Source of the DNA: Oscillospiraceae bacterium
GTDB lineage: Bacteria; Bacillota_A; Clostridia; Oscillospirales; Oscillospiraceae
Assembly: GCA_017408725.1 (NCBI GenBank)
Contig: JAFQUA010000079.1
Location: 1 to 39,675 of the forward strand
Direction of reading: 5' to 3'
Length of the DNA: 39,675 bases
Position 1 is the first letter of the stretch. Every line of letters begins with the position of its first letter. The position numbers were made by a program, and so were the translations under genes. Of the stretch, positions 24,026 to 32,780 are shown piece by piece. The notes below the pieces were generated by a model that ran no database searches, had not been told where the DNA came from, and saw only the letters and a list, made by a program, of their open reading frames with translations.

Positions 24026-24966
24026 TCCTTTTGACCCAATACACACTGATCTTTGCCTCTGTCCTGCTTTTGGTAGCCCTTGGCGGCTGCTTTGCAGAAC
24101 GCAGCGGTGTTATCAACATTGGTCTGGAAGGCATCATGGTCATCGGTGCCCTTGGCGGCGCACTGGTCATGAAATTCATGCCCGCATCCGTAGGTGCGCC
24201 GGTGCTGATCCTTTCCACCATCGTCGCCAGCGCCCTGTTTGGCATGATCTTCTCTCTGTTTCTTGCAGTGGCCGCTATAAACTTCAAAGCTGACCAGACC
24301 ATCACCGGTACCGCTATGAACATGCTGGCCACTGCAGCAGCTACCGTAGCTGTAAAGGCAATGAACACTGCCGCTTCCGGCGGTCACGATGTGTCCTCCG
24401 ACATTTCCTATGTCCACACCAAGGACCTGCTTCTGGTTCGCATCGGCTCTTTTGAGTTCAACTGGTTCATGCTGGTGGCAGTGATTTGTCTGGTGGTTGC
24501 CTATATCGCCCTTTATAAGACCCGTTTCGGTCTGCGTCTTCGCTCCTGCGGTGAGCATCCTCAGGCAGCAGATTCCGTAGGCATCAATGTCTACAAAATG
24601 CGCTATGCCGGCGTTTTGATCTCCGGTCTGCTGGGCGGTCTGGGCGGTATCGTGTATATTACCGCAGGCGTCAGTGTCTGGAAATTCGAAAACGGCGTGG
24701 CAGGCTTCGGTTTCCTTGCTCTGGCTGTTATGATCTTCGGCGCATGGCATCCTCTCAAGATCGCACTGGCCGCATTGCTGTTCGGCTTCTTTAGGGCATT
24801 GGGCAATGTCTACTCCGGCTTCGATTTCATGCTGGCACTGAACATCCCCAGCGTTGTGTACAATATGTTGCCGTATATCATTTCTCTGATTGTTCTGGCC
24901 TTCACCTCCAAGAAGTCCCGGGCACCCAAAGCAGAAGGCATTCCTTACGACAAGGGCAGCCGTTAA
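24022..24966 (+). CDS. Nucleoside ABC importer permease 2
   Basis: This 314-aa permease is the partner of permease 1. It has about eight hydrophobic segments and the family blocks AERSGVINIGLEGIMVIGALG, CGEHPQAADSVGINVYKMRY and LGGIVYITAGV. The ATG overlaps the stop of permease 1 (ATGA), preceded by GGAGGCGAGG. A strong terminator (24979-25009) ends the cluster. Confidence 0.93.
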   Translation: MILLTQYTLIFASVLLLVALGGCFAERSGVINIGLEGIMVIGALGGALVMKFMPASVGAPVLILSTIVASALFGMIFSLFLAVAAINFKADQTITGTAMNMLATAAATVAVKAMNTAASGGHDVSSDISYVHTKDLLLVRIGSFEFNWFMLVAVICLVVAYIALYKTRFGLRLRSCGEHPQAADSVGINVYKMRYAGVLISGLLGGLGGIVYITAGVSVWKFENGVAGFGFLALAVMIFGAWHPLKIALAALLFGFFRALGNVYSGFDFMLALNIPSVVYNMLPYIISLIVLAFTSKKSRAPKAEGIPYDKGSR

Positions 24967-24978
24967 ATAAACTCCCTG

Positions 24979-25009
24979 CGGGCGCACCCAACCGGGTGCG
25001 CCCGTTTTT
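24979..25009 (+). terminator. Terminator of the nucleoside cluster
   Basis: CGGGCGCACCC (24979-24989) pairs with GGGTGCGCCCG (24994-25004), followed by TTTTTATT. Confidence 0.9.
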
Positions 25010-25066
25010 ATTGCGAAAGATGTCGTGTAGTTTTTCCTTCCTAGGGCGGCTTTCGCTAAGTTTCCC

Positions 25067-25080
25067 ATTTCCCGGAAAGT
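25067..25080. promoter_or_regulatory. Noc-binding-site-like sequence upstream of noc
   Basis: ATTTCCCGGAAAGT resembles the known Noc site ATTTCCCGGGAAAT but has one G fewer and a changed end; the core is TTTCC-C-GGAAA. It lies 37 bases before the noc start. The match is imperfect. Confidence 0.3.
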
Positions 25081-25116
25081 AAAATGGAAAGCACCATTTA
25101 CAAAGGAGGAAGGGCA

Positions 25117-25899
25117 ATGCAATGCCAAAAGCTGAAAACCTATATGGAAACCGGAAGGGTGGTGTTCCTGCCTGCCCGCTCCATCCGTCCCAATCCTGCC
25201 CAACCCAGAAAGGTATTCCGGGAAGAGGCACTGACAGAGCTGGCGGATTCCATTCGGCAGCACGGGATCCTGCAGCCTCTGTCTGTTCGCAGGGTAGGAG
25301 TCCACTATGAGCTGATCGCCGGAGAACGCAGGCTGCGGGCGGCGCAAATGGCAGGGCTGACGGAGATCCCCTGCATCGTTATGAGTATGGATGACAAGGA
25401 ATCCGGCATGGCTGCCATGATCGAAAATCTCCAGCGGCAGGATCTGGATTTTATAGAGGAGGCAAACGGGATTGCGCGATTGGTGGAGCAGTGGGGCATG
25501 AGTCAGGAGCAGGCTGCACGGCTTCTTGGAAAAAGCCAAAGCGCCGTTGCCAACAAGCTGCGGCTGCTGCGCCACGCCCCGCCGGTTCTGGAAGCACTGC
25601 GGCAGGCGAATCTGACAGAGCGCCATGCACGGGCGCTGCTGAAGCTTACAAGCGACACAGAAAAACTGCGGGTCATTTCCCTCATCGCCCGGCAGGGCAT
25701 GAGCGTTGCCCGAACGGAGCAGTATATAGAGGAGCTGTTGGCGGACAAAAAAACAAAGGATCCCCGGATAAATGTGCGAAGCTTTCTCAACAATCTGAAC
25801 CAGACCCTGCAGCGCATCCAGCTTTCCGGCATTCCTGCTGTCTCGGAACGGCGGGAAACGGAAAACCAGATCGTACTTACCATCACCATTCCCAAATAA
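25117..25899 (+). CDS. noc: ParB-family CTPase/DNA-binding protein, probably nucleoid occlusion protein Noc
   Basis: This 260-aa protein belongs to the ParB clamp family. The N-terminal CTP-binding domain has IRPNPAQPRKVF, GILQPL, the GERRLRAA motif (residues 69-76) and ENLQRQDLDFIEEA (103-116). A helix-turn-helix follows (about 129-150, MSQEQAARLLGKSQSAVANKL), then a C-terminal dimerisation region. The HTH wording and the lack of a parA neighbour favour Noc, which protects the nucleoid from division, over chromosomal ParB/Spo0J. The start is the ATG at 25117, with AAAGGAGG upstream; a longer frame starts earlier without a ribosome-binding site. It is a single-gene unit with no clear promoter that I could find. 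Confidence 0.85.
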   Translation: MQCQKLKTYMETGRVVFLPARSIRPNPAQPRKVFREEALTELADSIRQHGILQPLSVRRVGVHYELIAGERRLRAAQMAGLTEIPCIVMSMDDKESGMAAMIENLQRQDLDFIEEANGIARLVEQWGMSQEQAARLLGKSQSAVANKLRLLRHAPPVLEALRQANLTERHARALLKLTSDTEKLRVISLIARQGMSVARTEQYIEELLADKKTKDPRINVRSFLNNLNQTLQRIQLSGIPAVSERRETENQIVLTITIPK

Positions 25900-25913
25900 G
25901 CAAAAGAACAAAT

Positions 25914-25933
25914 GTTGCAGGCGCAACTTTTTT
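25914..25933 (+). terminator. Short terminator after noc
   Basis: GTTGC (25914-25918) and GCAAC (25923-25927) with loop AGGC, followed by TTTTTT. The stem is short. Confidence 0.5.
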
Positions 25934-25944
25934 CGCATAAGTGA

Positions 25945-25973
25945 TTGCCAAACAGTTTTGGATGTGCTATAAT
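25945..25973 (+). promoter_or_regulatory. Promoter of the ABC exporter operon
   Basis: TTGCCA (25945-25950), 17 bases and TATAAT (25968-25973), 38 bases before the start. Confidence 0.78.
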
Positions 25974-26010
25974 TCGCACAACTATCACTTTAAAGAGAAA
26001 GGGAGCACAT

Positions 26011-27792
26011 ATGATATTCGGAAAGCATATTAACCGGTACTATCTGAAATATGCCGGTTGGCTGATCTTAGGTCTGCTTTCTCTGGTCGCCGTAGACTAC
26101 CTGCAGTTGGAGATCCCCGAACTGTATGGCATGGTCATCAACGGCATCAATCAGGGTTATGTGGAAGTGGACGGTGTGCAGACAGCTTTCGACATGAACT
26201 TCGTGCTGGACTGCATCTGTATGCCCATGATCTGGATCATTCTTGCCATGATCTGCGGCCGTTTTCTATGGCGCATCTGCTTCTTCGGCAGCGCTGTCCG
26301 GCTGGAAGAGGATCTGCGCAACAAAATGTTCAGCCATGCGAAAGAATTGAGCCGGGAATATTATCAGATCAACAAAGTGGGCGATCTGATGAGCCTGTTT
26401 ACCAACGATCTGGATACCGTGCAGGAATGCTTCGGCTGGGGCGTTATGATGTTCTTTGACGCCGTACTGATGGGCTTCCTTGCCATCAGCAATATGTGGC
26501 GCATGGATCACCTTCTGACGGTTCTGTCTCTGATCCCCATGGCGTTTCTGCTTGCTTCCGCCACCGTCGTAGGCAAACAGCTGACGAAAAAATGGGATAC
26601 CCGTCAGGCAGCTTTTTCCAAGCTTTCTGATTTCTCGCAGGAAAGCTTCTCCGGCATCGCCGTTATCAAGGCCTTTGTCAAGGAAGGCAAGGAGCTTTGG
26701 GCTTTTAAGAAGCTGAATGTGGAAAACGAAAACGCCAATCTGGATCACACCAAGGCTTCCGTTCTGTTCCGGGTGCTGGTGACCATGTTCGTTGAAAGTG
26801 TCATCTGCATCATTCTGGGCTACGGCGGCTACCTTGTTTATACCGGCACCTTCAATGCCGGTGAGCTGCTGGAATTTATCGGCTACTTCAATGCCATCGT
26901 CTGGCCCATTATGGCAGTTTCCGAACTGATCGACATGACCTCACGTGGCAAAGCATCTCTTGACCGTCTGGGAGAATTGCTGGATGCTTCCGTCCATGTG
27001 AAGGACGAGCCCGGCACTGTCGAACTTACGAATCCCCAGGGTAATATTGAGTTCCGGAATTTAAGCTTCCGGTACCCTGATGGCGAATTTGAGGCACTGA
27101 GCAGCATCTCCTTCACCATCAACGCTGGCGAAAGCGTGGGTCTTGTGGGCAAGACCGGCTCCGGCAAGACCACACTGGTCGATCTGATCCTCAGAACCTA
27201 TAATGTGCCCGACGGTACATTGTTTATTGACGGACAGGATGTGAACAAGCTTACCATCCGCAGTATCCGGGAAGCCTGCGCCTATGTACCTCAGGATAAT
27301 TTCCTCTTCTCCGACACAATTGAAAATAACATCGCCTTCGCTGTCAAGAATCACACCACCGATGCCGTGGTAGGTGCCGCAAAACTTGCAGACATCCACA
27401 GCAACATCAAGGAATTCCAGCAGGGTTACGGCACTGTTTTGGGCGAGCGTGGTGTCACTGTTTCCGGCGGTCAGAAGCAGCGGATCTCCATCGCCCGTGC
27501 ACTGATGAAGGATGCCCCCATTCTAATTCTGGACGACAGCGTATCCGCCGTGGATACCAAAACGGAAAAAACCATTCTGGATAATCTGAACCAGACCCGC
27601 GCCGGAAAGACCACCATCCTCATCGCCCACCGGATCTCCACCATCGAAAAGATGGACAAGATCCTCTTCATTGAGGACGGCGCGCTGACTGCCGTAGGCA
27701 AGCATACCGAGCTGTATGAGACCTGCCCCTCCTATCGAAAGATGGTAGACCTCCAGAAACTGGAAGAGGAAGGAGGCAACCACAATGCTTAA
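26011..27792 (+). CDS. Heterodimeric ABC exporter subunit with the non-canonical ATPase site
   Basis: This 593-aa half-transporter has six membrane helices (about 15-310) and a C-terminal ABC domain: Walker A GKTGSGKTT (about 383-391), Q-loop VPQDNFLF, signature VSGGQKQR, Walker B LILDD and H-loop IAHRIST. The Walker B acid is Asp-Asp (ILILDDSVSAVD), lacking the catalytic Glu, as in the TM287/BmrC side of heterodimeric exporters. It overlaps the partner gene by eight bases. AAAGGGAG precedes the ATG at 26011. Substrates are unknown; the type usually exports drugs, lipids or peptides. Confidence 0.92.
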   Translation: MIFGKHINRYYLKYAGWLILGLLSLVAVDYLQLEIPELYGMVINGINQGYVEVDGVQTAFDMNFVLDCICMPMIWIILAMICGRFLWRICFFGSAVRLEEDLRNKMFSHAKELSREYYQINKVGDLMSLFTNDLDTVQECFGWGVMMFFDAVLMGFLAISNMWRMDHLLTVLSLIPMAFLLASATVVGKQLTKKWDTRQAAFSKLSDFSQESFSGIAVIKAFVKEGKELWAFKKLNVENENANLDHTKASVLFRVLVTMFVESVICIILGYGGYLVYTGTFNAGELLEFIGYFNAIVWPIMAVSELIDMTSRGKASLDRLGELLDASVHVKDEPGTVELTNPQGNIEFRNLSFRYPDGEFEALSSISFTINAGESVGLVGKTGSGKTTLVDLILRTYNVPDGTLFIDGQDVNKLTIRSIREACAYVPQDNFLFSDTIENNIAFAVKNHTTDAVVGAAKLADIHSNIKEFQQGYGTVLGERGVTVSGGQKQRISIARALMKDAPILILDDSVSAVDTKTEKTILDNLNQTRAGKTTILIAHRISTIEKMDKILFIEDGALTAVGKHTELYETCPSYRKMVDLQKLEEEGGNHNA

Positions 27793-29686
27793 ATTCGTAC
27801 AAGATTACCTGCCGCTGGTCATTGCTTTTGCCATCATCGGCGCGTTCACCGTAGCTTTCCTGCTGGCATGGGCCGCGCTGAAAAAGCATAAGGACGAAAC
27901 CGACGACAAAGACCGAAAAATGGCAGACGGCGAGATCATCCGTAGACTTCTGCGCTACGCCAGACCCTACCGGAAGAGCTTCATCGGTGTGTTTTTCATC
28001 ATGCTGTTCTCCATCGTCTATGATATTCTCTCCCCTCTGATCGTCGGCGATATTGAAAAGTTGATAGAGCATGAATTCTCATTGACTGAGCTGTTTACTC
28101 TGGTGGGAACCTACGCTGGCATTCTGGTAGTTTCCCTGATCTGCACCTATCTGCAGGCTATGATCCTGCAAAAAACCGGTCAGAAGATCCTTTCTCAGAT
28201 CCGTCTGGATGTGTTCACCCACATTGAAAAGCTGAGCCATGAGCAGCTAAACAACATCCCCGTAGGCAAGCTGGTGACCCGTGTCGCCAACGACCCCAAC
28301 CGCATTTCCTTCATGTTCACCAACATTCTGGTGACGCTGGTGAAAAACTCCATGGTAATTATCGGTGTTCTGGTTGCCATGCTTTTCCTGAACTACGCGC
28401 TGACACTGATGATTCTGTGCTTCGTGCCCTTTATCGTGCTGTTTACCATCATTTTCCGTCAGTTCAGCCGCCGGGTACACCGCAAGGTCACCAATGCCAC
28501 CACCGACATCAACACCTACCTGTCTGAAAATCTTTCCGGTATGAAGATCACCCAGATCTTTAATCAGGAGGAAAACAAGCTGGAAGATTTTGTCGCCCGC
28601 AGCACCAAACTGCGCAAAGCCAAGCAGAACCGCATGTATGTTTTCGGCATTTTCCGGCCCATGGTTTTCATGCTCTTCGTTACCAGCCAGATGTGCCTGT
28701 TCTACTTTGGTGCCAAGGGTTATATTGAGGAAACCAGTTTTCTGGGGCAAGTCATCGACGGCGGCACGGTGGTCTCCTTCTATATGTATATCTCCCGCTT
28801 CTTTAACCCCATCCAGACACTGGCTGAGCAGTTTGATATGCTGCAGCAGTCCTTTGCCGGCGCGGAAAAGATCTTCAGCATTCTGGACATCGTACCCGAA
28901 GTGGTGGATGAACCCGATGCCATTGAACTGGACGAGGTCAAGGGTGAGATCGAATTCCGGGATGTCTGGTTTGCCTACAAACCCGACGAATGGGTACTGA
29001 AGGGCGTTTCCTTCCATGTTCATCCTAAGCAGACCGTAGCCTTCGTCGGCTCCACCGGCTCCGGTAAGACCACCATTTTGAGCCTGATCTGCCGCAATTA
29101 CGACATTCAACAGGGTCAGATCCTCATTGATGGCATCGATATCAAGAAGATCAAGATCGCGTCTCTGCGTCGCCACTTCGGTCAGATGCTGCAGGATGTG
29201 TTCCTCTTCTCCGGCGATATCCGCAGCAACATCGTGCTGCGTAAGGATGATGTGACCGACGCAGAGGTCATGGAAGCCTGCCGGTATGTCAACGCCGATT
29301 CCTTCATTAACAAGCTGGAAAACGGCCTGGATGAAGTCGTTCGGGAGCGGGGCAATAACTTCTCCGCCGGTCAGCGGCAGCTTTTGAGCTTTGCCAGAAC
29401 CATTCTGCACAAGCCCAGCGTCATGATTCTGGACGAAGCCACCGCCAATATCGACACGGAAACTGAGATCCTCATTCAGGACTCTCTGGAAAAGATGAAA
29501 AATATCGGCACCATGCTGATCGTCGCCCACCGGCTTTCCACGATCCAGCACTCGGATAACATCATTCTGCTGTCCCACGGTCAGATCATCGAGCAGGGCA
29601 ACCATCAGGAGCTGCTGCACCTGAAGGGCAGATATTATCAGCTCTATACCCTGCAATACAATAAGCAACTGCTACAAAACAGTTAA
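27785..29686 (+). CDS. Heterodimeric ABC exporter subunit with the catalytic ATPase site
   Basis: This 633-aa partner subunit has an extra N-terminal helix (about 8-32) and a charged linker (KKHKDETDDKDRK) before the six-helix core (about 60-345). The ABC domain has Walker A GSTGSGKTT, Q-loop LQDVFLF, signature FSAGQRQ, canonical Walker B LDEATANID with the catalytic Glu, and H-loop VAHRLST. The two proteins are therefore complementary, matching the BmrCD/TM287-288 arrangement. It starts inside the upstream gene with GGAGG nearby, and a terminator follows at 29692-29720. No regulator or peptide gene adjoins to name a substrate. Confidence 0.93.
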   Translation: MLKFVQDYLPLVIAFAIIGAFTVAFLLAWAALKKHKDETDDKDRKMADGEIIRRLLRYARPYRKSFIGVFFIMLFSIVYDILSPLIVGDIEKLIEHEFSLTELFTLVGTYAGILVVSLICTYLQAMILQKTGQKILSQIRLDVFTHIEKLSHEQLNNIPVGKLVTRVANDPNRISFMFTNILVTLVKNSMVIIGVLVAMLFLNYALTLMILCFVPFIVLFTIIFRQFSRRVHRKVTNATTDINTYLSENLSGMKITQIFNQEENKLEDFVARSTKLRKAKQNRMYVFGIFRPMVFMLFVTSQMCLFYFGAKGYIEETSFLGQVIDGGTVVSFYMYISRFFNPIQTLAEQFDMLQQSFAGAEKIFSILDIVPEVVDEPDAIELDEVKGEIEFRDVWFAYKPDEWVLKGVSFHVHPKQTVAFVGSTGSGKTTILSLICRNYDIQQGQILIDGIDIKKIKIASLRRHFGQMLQDVFLFSGDIRSNIVLRKDDVTDAEVMEACRYVNADSFINKLENGLDEVVRERGNNFSAGQRQLLSFARTILHKPSVMILDEATANIDTETEILIQDSLEKMKNIGTMLIVAHRLSTIQHSDNIILLSHGQIIEQGNHQELLHLKGRYYQLYTLQYNKQLLQNS

Positions 29687-29691
29687 CAAAT

Positions 29692-29720
29692 AGGGGCGCG
29701 GTAACCGCGCCTCTGTTTTT
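29692..29720 (+). terminator. Terminator of the ABC exporter operon
   Basis: AGGGGCGCGG (29692-29701) pairs with CCGCGCCTCT (29705-29714, one wobble), followed by GTTTTTTC. Confidence 0.85.
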
Positions 29721-29763
29721 TCTTTTCTATTTCACAGATTATTCATTTTTCTGCAATTTTGTC

Positions 29764-29792
29764 TTGCTTTTTGTCAGAAAAAGCAGTATACT
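29764..29792 (+). promoter_or_regulatory. Promoter of the uraA leader
   Basis: TTGCTT (29764-29769), 17 bases and TATACT (29787-29792). Transcription should start near 29799, giving a leader of about 97 bases. Confidence 0.65.
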
Positions 29793-29819
29793 GTCCCATA
29801 GTGGAAAATTTCGATGAAG

Positions 29820-29860
29820 GAGGAAATGCGTGCACGAACAGTGGCATTTCCTCTTTTTTT
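29820..29860 (+). terminator. Attenuator terminator in the uraA leader
   Basis: GAGGAAATGC (29820-29829) pairs with GCATTTCCTC (29844-29853), followed by TTTTTTT. It lies between promoter and uraA, so it controls read-through. Confidence 0.85.
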
Positions 29861-29862
29861 GA
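29830..29862 (+). CDS. Putative 10-residue leader peptide of uraA
   Basis: A GTG start six bases after AAGGAGG (29817-29823) opens a ten-codon frame, MHEQWHFLFF, ending in TGA at 29860-29862. The frame runs through the terminator, and its ribosome-binding site forms part of the left stem arm. A ribosome starting here would cover that arm and could prevent termination. The short length means it could be chance; the good ribosome-binding site argues otherwise. Confidence 0.4.
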   Translation: MHEQWHFLFF

Positions 29863-29895
29863 AGATCCCAAAAAGAAATATATGGAGGAAATAGA

Positions 29896-31236
29896 ATGAA
29901 TCTGATCTACAGTATCAAAGACAAGCCCAAGTTCGGCCAGATGCTGCTGTTCGCTTTCCAGCAGGTCCTGGCAATCCTGGCAGCCACCATCCTGGTTCCC
30001 GCCATCATCGGTAACGGCATGAGCCAGTCCGCCGCCCTCTTCGGCGCCGGTGTCGGCACCATCGTCTACCAGCTGTTCACCAAGTTCCGCAGCCCCGTTT
30101 TCCTGGGCTCTTCCTTCGCTTTTATCAATTCTATGTTCGCCGCCTTCGCCGGTGCTGCTTCTGCTTCCGCCGGTTATGCCGGTCTGCTCCTCGGCGCTGT
30201 TTTCGCAGGTCTTGTTTATGTGGTCATCGCCATCGTTGTCAAGCTGGTCGGTGTTAACTGGATCAGCAAGCTGATGCCCCCCGTGGTTATCGGACCCACC
30301 GTTGCTCTGATCGGTCTTTCTCTGGCTGTCAACGCAGTCAATGACCTGAAAGTGGGCAAGGTCATGGTGGACGGTGTTTCCGCCTGCAGCCCCTATGTTG
30401 CGCTGATCTGCGGCATCATCACCCTGTTCGCTATCTTCGCCTTCTCTGTCTACGGCAAGGGCATGACCAAGCTGATCCCCTTCGTTCTGGGCATTCTGGT
30501 GGGCTATGTTGTTGCCTCCATTTTCACTGTCATCGGCATTGCTACTAACAATGTTGCTCTGCAGGTTATCAACTTCGCTGCTTTCGCAGATATGCAGATC
30601 TTTGCTATCCCCGACTTCTCCTTCGTGGAAGCCATGAAGGGTGTCAAGGAGATCGACGGCGCTTTCATCGCCACCATCGCTGTAGCTTATGTTCCCGTTG
30701 CATTCGTGGTCTTTGCCGAGCACATCGCTGACCACAAGAATCTGTCCAGCATCATCGGCTCCGACCTGCTGGCTGAGCCTGGCCTGCACCGCACTCTGCT
30801 GGGTGACGGTATTGGCTCCATCGCCGGTGCTTTCTTCGGCGGCTGCCCCAACACCACTTACGGCGAGTCCGTCGGCTGTGTTGCCATCACCCGCAACGCT
30901 TCCGTTATCACCATCACTACCGCTGCCATCATGTGCATCGTGATTTCCTTCTTCGGACCCTTCGTCACCTTCCTGTCTTCCATCCCCAACTGCGTCATGG
31001 GCGGTGTTTGCGTGGCTCTGTACGGCTTCATCGCTGTTTCCGGTCTGAAGATGATCCAGAAGGTAAACCTGAACGCCAGCAAGAACCTGTTCGTGGTTTC
31101 CGCCATTCTGATCCCCGGCATCGGCGGTCTGAGCGTTTCCTTTGCTGACGGCAAGGTCACTCTGACCACCATCGCCTGCGCTCTGATCCTGGGCATCCTG
31201 GCCAACGTGATGCTCTCCAAGGGCAAGGAAGATTAA
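29896..31236 (+). CDS. uraA: Uracil permease (nucleobase/cation symporter-2 family)
   Basis: This 446-aa membrane protein with about 12-14 hydrophobic segments imports uracil by proton symport. Family motifs are FAFQQVLAILAATILVPAI at the N-terminus, the substrate-site helix FAEHIADHKNLSSIIGSDLL (Glu and His) and NTTYGESVGCVAITR, which is the uracil-type version; xanthine and urate carriers differ. GGAGG precedes the ATG at 29896. Expression is probably set by the attenuator at 29820-29860. It complements the nucleoside cluster by taking up the free base. A bidirectional terminator is shared with dapF. Confidence 0.92.
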   Translation: MNLIYSIKDKPKFGQMLLFAFQQVLAILAATILVPAIIGNGMSQSAALFGAGVGTIVYQLFTKFRSPVFLGSSFAFINSMFAAFAGAASASAGYAGLLLGAVFAGLVYVVIAIVVKLVGVNWISKLMPPVVIGPTVALIGLSLAVNAVNDLKVGKVMVDGVSACSPYVALICGIITLFAIFAFSVYGKGMTKLIPFVLGILVGYVVASIFTVIGIATNNVALQVINFAAFADMQIFAIPDFSFVEAMKGVKEIDGAFIATIAVAYVPVAFVVFAEHIADHKNLSSIIGSDLLAEPGLHRTLLGDGIGSIAGAFFGGCPNTTYGESVGCVAITRNASVITITTAAIMCIVISFFGPFVTFLSSIPNCVMGGVCVALYGFIAVSGLKMIQKVNLNASKNLFVVSAILIPGIGGLSVSFADGKVTLTTIACALILGILANVMLSKGKED

Positions 31237-31248
31237 TCCCAACCAAAC

Positions 31249-31280
31249 AAAAAAGAGATGCCTTTCGGCATCTCTTTTTT
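31249..31280. terminator. Bidirectional terminator between uraA and dapF
   Basis: A 14-bp stem (31249-31262 with 31267-31280) starts with A6 and ends with T6, so it works for both converging genes. Its last bases overlap the dapF stop codon. Confidence 0.9.
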
Positions 31281-32055
31281 ATACTTCCATGATCTTCGTC
31301 ACTTCCGTAGCGCCTTCCAGCCAGAGGGCTTCTACGGTTTTATTTTTTCCTTCTACGGTAACCTTCAGATCACCGCCCCGGTTCTGGAGTGTGAGCTTGC
31401 CACCGGGAAGCTGTCCCTTCAGCCACAGTGTTACCGCAACAGAAGCAGAGCCTGTTCCGCAAGCCAGAGTGTAATCCTCCACGCCCCGCTCAAAGGTTAG
31501 AATCCGGACCGTTGTTTCATCCAGCCGGTTATAAAGGTTCACATTTGCACCCTTTGGGAATGCCGGATCGTACCGCAGTTCCTTTGCATGGTCTCTGAGC
31601 ATTTCGCCCATAGCCCAGCGCAGGCCCTTAACCTCCTGCACCGCATGGGGCACGCCGGGGGTACCCAGCTCCACATAAGCGATATCCCCCTTGCGGCTTA
31701 AATCCACAATGGAAGGATTATTCAGCTTCACCAGATAGTCGTTTTCCGACAAGCGCTTGCCTTCCACAACACCCGCATCGGTTTCCACAGTCATTTCCGT
31801 ACCTGCCATGCCGTTATCAAAGGCAAACCGGCAGATGCAGCGGGCGCCGTTACCGCACATTTCGCCACGGGAGCCGTCTGCGTTATAAAAGTGAAGCTTA
31901 AAATCTGCTTTATCGGACTTATCTGTTGCCATGAATCCGTCGGCACCGGTTAGTTTACATAACTCTACCGCCATTTCCGCCAGATCCAGCTTTGCGCCCC
32001 GGACATCCATGACCATAAAGTCATTTCCCGCGCCGTTCATATACCAGCACTGCAT
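31279..32055 (-). CDS. dapF: Diaminopimelate epimerase
   Basis: This 258-aa cofactor-free racemase converts LL- to meso-diaminopimelate for peptidoglycan and lysine. Both catalytic Cys are present: EMCGNGARC (about residue 67) and LACGTGSA (about residue 200). The substrate motif MNGAGNDF is at the N-terminus. Its ATG shares a base with the dapB stop (TAATG), so translation is coupled. It is the last gene of the six-gene minus-strand operon. Confidence 0.96.
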   Translation of the reverse strand: MQCWYMNGAGNDFMVMDVRGAKLDLAEMAVELCKLTGADGFMATDKSDKADFKLHFYNADGSRGEMCGNGARCICRFAFDNGMAGTEMTVETDAGVVEGKRLSENDYLVKLNNPSIVDLSRKGDIAYVELGTPGVPHAVQEVKGLRWAMGEMLRDHAKELRYDPAFPKGANVNLYNRLDETTVRILTFERGVEDYTLACGTGSASVAVTLWLKGQLPGGKLTLQNRGGDLKVTVEGKNKTVEALWLEGATEVTKIMEV

Positions 32056-32780
32056 TATTTTTCCTCCAATAGCTCCGCCATGGTGTAAAGACCCACAGCC
32101 TTCCCCTCCATAAAGCGAGCAGCATCTACCGCGCCCTCTGCCAGCATGGCCCGTGTTCCGGCCTCATGCCGCAGCGTCAACGTCTGGCTGGGGGTGCAGA
32201 TATGCACCTCATGAATGCCCACCACATTGCCCATCCGCAGCGATGCCACGCCGATCTCATTTTTCTTCCGCTTGCCTTCACCGGCTCTGCCGCAGGCCTC
32301 CACCGCATCGGGTCGAACCTCCCGAATGGCATTGAACAGCATATGGGCCGTTCCACTGGGAGCATCCACCTTCCGGTTATGATGCACTTCCACGATCTCG
32401 ATGTCCGCATCGGGGAAGCAGGCGGCAGCCTGCCGTGCCAGTTTGCACAACACCGCGATGCCAAGGCTCATGTTGCCGGAATAGAATACCGGCAATCTTT
32501 TTGCTGCTTCATAGATCAGTGTTTTCTCTTCCGCCGTATGACCGGTTGTGCCGATGACCACGGCGCAGCGAATCTTGCGGGCATAATCCAGCACATCCGC
32601 CACAGCCGTATGGTGAGAAAAATCGATCAGAACATCGGCGCTGACTTCACCAAGCTCGTCAAATGTCTTGGGAACGCCGTTTTCGCCGTCGATGCTGACC
32701 CGACCGACCACATCTTCACCCAGAATACCGTCGATCAGCTTGCCCATGGCACCGTTGGCGCCGCAAATAATGGCTCTCAT
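32055..32780 (-). CDS. dapB: 4-hydroxy-tetrahydrodipicolinate reductase
   Basis: This 241-aa NAD(P)H enzyme makes tetrahydrodipicolinate. The N-terminal Rossmann motif reads ICGANGAMGKLI, and the catalytic/substrate motif EVHHNRKVDAPSGTA (about residues 132-146) is complete. FSGNMSLGI is the usual YSxNxSxG segment. The start and stop each share a base with the neighbouring gene (TAATG), showing tight coupling with dapA and dapF. Confidence 0.96.
   Translation of the reverse strand: MRAIICGANGAMGKLIDGILGEDVVGRVSIDGENGVPKTFDELGEVSADVLIDFSHHTAVADVLDYARKIRCAVVIGTTGHTAEEKTLIYEAAKRLPVFYSGNMSLGIAVLCKLARQAAACFPDADIEIVEVHHNRKVDAPSGTAHMLFNAIREVRPDAVEACGRAGEGKRKKNEIGVASLRMGNVVGIHEVHICTPSQTLTLRHEAGTRAMLAEGAVDAARFMEGKAVGLYTMAELLEEK

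Noticed and set aside
23917..25938. A 670-codon open frame on the minus strand
   Set aside because: It runs antisense through permease 2, the cluster terminator and noc, all firmly identified; composition is unlike a real protein.
27520..27570. Inactivating mutation in the first exporter subunit (Asp for the catalytic Glu)
   Set aside because: This is the standard asymmetric site of heterodimeric exporters; the partner subunit has the Glu.
29827..29895. Alternative ATG leader frame (MRARTVAF...) before uraA
   Set aside because: Its ATG is only about two bases from the ribosome-binding site, so initiation is unlikely; the GTG frame fits better.
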